Of a stretch of 24,884 nucleotides of DNA, positions 22,970 through 24,884 are shown in pieces (position 1 is the stretch's first letter; each line of letters begins with the position of its first letter). Origin of the DNA: JACVRW01 sp052038485 (GTDB taxonomy: Bacteria; Actinomycetota; Thermoleophilia; Solirubrobacterales; Thermoleophilaceae); assembly GCA_052038485.1 (NCBI GenBank), contig JBQGCL010000130.1, positions 1 to 24,884 on the forward strand, written 5' to 3'. A program made the position numbers and the translations under genes. The notes under the pieces are model-generated. The model was not told where the DNA came from, did not search any database, and saw only the letters and a program-made list of their open reading frames with translations.

Positions 22970-23503
22970 CTAGGACTGGTTGAAGAAGCCCTTCTCGATC
23001 AGCCGGGCGCGTTCCTCGGCTGAGACCTCGACGTTGCGGGGCGTGAGCAGGAAGACCTTGTCGGCGATCCGCTGCATGCCGCCGTCGAGCGCGTAGGTGA
23101 GCCCCGAGGCGAAGTCGATCAGGCGCTTGGCCAGGTCGGTGTCGGTGCCCTGGAGGTTGAGGATGACCGGGATGGCGTCCTTGAACTGGTCGGCGATCTG
23201 CTGGGCGTCGTTGAAGCTCTTGGGGATGACCAGATGGACCTGGATGTCCCCGCCCCTGCCGTTGCCGCCCACGGGGCGCAGCGGACGGGTCTCACGGGCC
23301 GGGCCGCGCGGCTCGTCGGCGAAGATGTCGTCGATCTCATCGCGGCGGCGGCGCTGGAGCCGGCGCACGTTGGGACGGTCCCGGTAGCGGTCCTCGAGCT
23401 CTACCTCCGGCTCTTGATCGCGGACGGGCTCGTAGCGCGGGTCCTCTTCCTCGGCGAGCCCGAAGTAGACCAGCGTGCGATGCCATGTGTCACGAAGCGC
23501 CAT
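22970..23503 (-). CDS. sepF: Cell division protein SepF
   Basis: A cytoplasmic FtsZ partner that tethers the Z-ring to the membrane. It has 177 residues. The N-terminus MALRDTWHRTLVYFGLAEEE is the amphipathic membrane-binding region; an acidic and arginine-rich linker (about 20-85) follows; the C-terminal SepF core (about 86-165) has IQVHLVIPKSFNDAQQIADQ, FKDAIPVILNLQG, AKRLIDFASGLTYALDGGMQ and KVFLLTPRNVEVS. ATG at 23501-23503 heads the sepF-HD-proC-yggT-lspA-rluD run. It is divergent from an alpha/beta hydrolase (54-bp gap), whereas yggS is commonly the direct upstream neighbour. Confidence 0.97.
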   Translation of the reverse strand: MALRDTWHRTLVYFGLAEEEDPRYEPVRDQEPEVELEDRYRDRPNVRRLQRRRRDEIDDIFADEPRGPARETRPLRPVGGNGRGGDIQVHLVIPKSFNDAQQIADQFKDAIPVILNLQGTDTDLAKRLIDFASGLTYALDGGMQRIADKVFLLTPRNVEVSAEERARLIEKGFFNQS

Positions 23504-23557
23504 GCTGCCGTGCTTTTCGCGCGTAAGCGGGAAACTCCTTGTGACAGTGTAGGAGGC

Positions 23558-24409
23558 GTGGACCCTGAATCCTTCCAGGTCGTGCGGCGTCCCTCAGACG
23601 GCGAGGAGCTCGTTCTCGACGGTGAGATCGCCGGCGAGGGGCCGCCGGTCGTGCTCCTGCACGGCCTGTCGGCCACGCGCCGCAACGTCGTGCAGGGCTC
23701 GCGCGCCCTCTTGCGGCGCGGCTACCGCCTGATCGCCTACGACGCGCGCGGCCACGGAGCGTCCTCCCCCGCCCCCCGCTACGCCTATCCGGACCTGATC
23801 GAGGATCTCGAGGCGGTGCTGGAGGAGCTCGGCATCGAGCGCGTGGCGCTGGTGGGGAGCTCGATGGGAGCAGCGACCGGGATGGCGTTCGCGATGCGGC
23901 ACCCGGAGTCCGCCGCGGCGGTCGTGCAGATCACGCCCGCGTACAACGGCGCGGCCCGGACCGGAAACGTCGACGACGGCGCGTGGGACGCGATGGCCGA
24001 CGGGCTCGCGCGGGGCGGCGTGGACGCGTTCGTGGACGTCGCCCAGCCGGCCGATGCCGCCGAGGGCTGGAAGCAGATCGCGCGCGAGGCGGTGAGGCAG
24101 CGAATGGAGCGCCACGAGTCCCCGATCGAGGTGGCCCAGGCGCTGCGCCAGACGCCGCGCTCGGCGGCCTGGGACGGTCTCGAGGCCCTCCGCGACGTTC
24201 AGACGCCGGTGCTGATCGTCGCCTCCCGCGACGAGATGGACCACCTGCACCCACTGGCGATCGCCGAGGAGTACGCCCGTCTGCTGCCCAACGCGGAGCT
24301 GGTCGTGGAGGAGCAGGGCAAATCGCCGCTGGCCTGGCAGGGCGCGCGACTGTCGGGCGTGATCGCGGACTTCCTCGAGCGCGTGGGCTACGCGCCGTCG
24401 TCCGCGTAG
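23558..24409 (+). CDS. Alpha/beta-fold hydrolase with atypical third catalytic residue
   Basis: A 283-residue soluble hydrolase. Oxyanion region VVLLHGLSATRRN (31-43), YDARGHGASS (61-70) and the nucleophile elbow GSSMG with Ser 102 are clear; VLIVASRDEMDHLHP (218-232) supplies the acidic residue. At the end, where a GxGHSP-type motif normally gives the catalytic His, the protein reads EEQGKSPLAWQG, placing Lys 255 at that spot. His 229 or 231 in DHLHP might substitute, or the protein may not be a classical esterase. GTG at 23558-23560 is chosen, but the AGGAGG at 23551-23556 is only 1 nt away; GTG at 23582 is an alternative. It interrupts the usual yggS-sepF adjacency and is convergent with yggS. 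Substrate unknown. Confidence 0.87.
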   Translation: MDPESFQVVRRPSDGEELVLDGEIAGEGPPVVLLHGLSATRRNVVQGSRALLRRGYRLIAYDARGHGASSPAPRYAYPDLIEDLEAVLEELGIERVALVGSSMGAATGMAFAMRHPESAAAVVQITPAYNGAARTGNVDDGAWDAMADGLARGGVDAFVDVAQPADAAEGWKQIAREAVRQRMERHESPIEVAQALRQTPRSAAWDGLEALRDVQTPVLIVASRDEMDHLHPLAIAEEYARLLPNAELVVEEQGKSPLAWQGARLSGVIADFLERVGYAPSSA

Positions 24410-24424
24410 CCCGGACCGCGGGGG

Positions 24425-24469
24425 CGAATCGATCATTTGACACCCCATGGGTGTCAAACAGGCGATTCG
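24425..24469. repeat. 45-bp two-tier palindromic repeat, copy 2
   Basis: Same architecture and spacing as copy 1: CGAATC, 5 nt, TTTGACACCC, CAT, GGGTGTCAAA, CAGG, CGATTCG. Here the inner 10-bp arms are perfect complements, and the outer arms CGAATCG and CGATTCG pair over 7 bp. It lies in the 94-bp spacer between the 3' ends of the alpha/beta hydrolase and yggS, again at a convergent junction. Confidence 0.85.
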
Positions 24470-24503
24470 AGCCCGGCCGCCCGGTCCGGGCCAACCTTTG
24501 CTG

Positions 24504-24884
24504 CTAGCTGTACAGGACCGACCCCAGCCTCACGATCGTCGCGCCCTCCTCCGCGGCGACCGCGTAGTCCTGCGAGGTGCCCATCGAGAGGCGTTTGAGA
24601 TCGTGCTCGGCGGCCAGCTCGGCCAGCCGGACGAAGTAGGGCCGGCTGCGCTCCGGGTCCTCGGTGAACGGCGGCATCGTCATCAGGCCGGTGACCGGGC
24701 AGGGGCAGCGTTCGATGTAGCCGGCCAGCTCGGCCGGCTCGATGCCCTCCTTCGACTCCTCGCCGGCCACGTTGACCTGGATCAGCACCTCCTGCGCGGG
24801 GTGCTGCACCAAGCGGCGCAGGGCCGACTCGGACGCGATCGAGTGGATCAGCCGCACGTTCGGCGCGATGTCCTTGAGCTTGCG
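24504..24884 (-). CDS. yggS: YggS-family PLP homeostasis protein, C-terminal part (partial)
   Basis: A PLP-binding protein of the alanine-racemase-N fold that maintains vitamin B6 and amino-acid balance. Only the last 126 residues are present; the 5' end and the PLP-binding Lys are beyond the right edge. Visible family features are RLIHSIASESALRRL, VLIQVNVAGEESKEGI, GLMTMPPF (the MxMxP-like strand), RPYFVRLAELA and the C-terminal LSMGTSQDYAVAAEEGATIV, then RLGSVLYS, which matches the SMGMSxDxxxAI family signature. In actinobacteria yggS usually lies between the ftsZ/pgeF region and sepF, so the division cluster probably continues to the right. Confidence 0.95.
   Translation of the reverse strand, partial: RKLKDIAPNVRLIHSIASESALRRLVQHPAQEVLIQVNVAGEESKEGIEPAELAGYIERCPCPVTGLMTMPPFTEDPERSRPYFVRLAELAAEHDLKRLSMGTSQDYAVAAEEGATIVRLGSVLYS

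Noticed and set aside
1..24884. CRISPR arrays, tRNA/rRNA genes, transposases, integrases, toxin-antitoxin or restriction systems
   Set aside because: None seen. Gaps are nearly all under 100 bp and no repeat-spacer pattern, cloverleaf-like segment or mobile-element protein was recognised.

Overview
The window is a very G+C-rich bacterial chromosome segment. I infer a deep-branching, high-G+C Actinomycetota member, most like Thermoleophilia (Solirubrobacterales/Gaiellales type). The reasons are the sepF-proC-yggT-lspA-rluD block, a short EF-Ts, an S2 with a long charged tail, heavy use of GTG/TTG starts with 4-nt GTGA gene overlaps, MEP-pathway isoprenoid genes, and many GAF/GGDEF/HD-GYP and LLM flavoprotein genes. 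Taxonomy is inference; no rRNA is present.

Two housekeeping blocks account for most of the window. The first, on the minus strand, is the widely conserved chain rpsB-tsf-pyrH-frr-uppS-cdsA-dxr-rseP-ispG-proS (translation, UMP kinase, undecaprenyl-PP and CDP-DAG synthesis, MEP pathway, site-2 protease, prolyl-tRNA synthetase). It is broken here by three insertions. Between cdsA and dxr (about 8.3-15.1 kb) lie a LysR regulator, a divergent FAD-linked oxidase, an LLM monooxygenase fused to an SCP2 domain, and a GAF-GGDEF-GAF-GAF-HD-GYP protein. Between rseP and ispG lies a long-chain acyl-CoA synthetase. Between ispG and proS lies a membrane-bound GGDEF-HD-GYP protein on the plus strand. The second block (19.7-23.5 kb, minus strand) is sepF, an HD-domain gene, proC, yggT, lspA and rluD, ending at a strong intrinsic terminator just before the rpsB leader. 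An alpha/beta hydrolase on the plus strand separates sepF from a partial yggS at the right edge.

Likely transcription units: (i) rpsB to cdsA; (ii) the GAF/GGDEF/HD-GYP gene with dxr, rseP, acyl-CoA synthetase and ispG, joined by gaps of at most 15 nt or overlaps, so a c-di-GMP-type signalling gene leads an isoprenoid/lipid operon; (iii) sepF to rluD; (iv) divergent oxidase/LysR around a T-N11-A palindrome; (v) single genes for the plus-strand GGDEF-HD-GYP protein, LLM-SCP2 and alpha/beta hydrolase.

The most unusual non-coding signal is a 45-bp two-tier palindrome found twice, 21 kb apart. Each copy sits in the spacer between convergent genes, and these are the only two convergent junctions in the window with a spacer of any length. 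I see no CRISPR array, tRNA, rRNA, insertion sequence or origin, and no gene-free stretch longer than 300 bases; the longest is the 177-bp rluD-rpsB gap.
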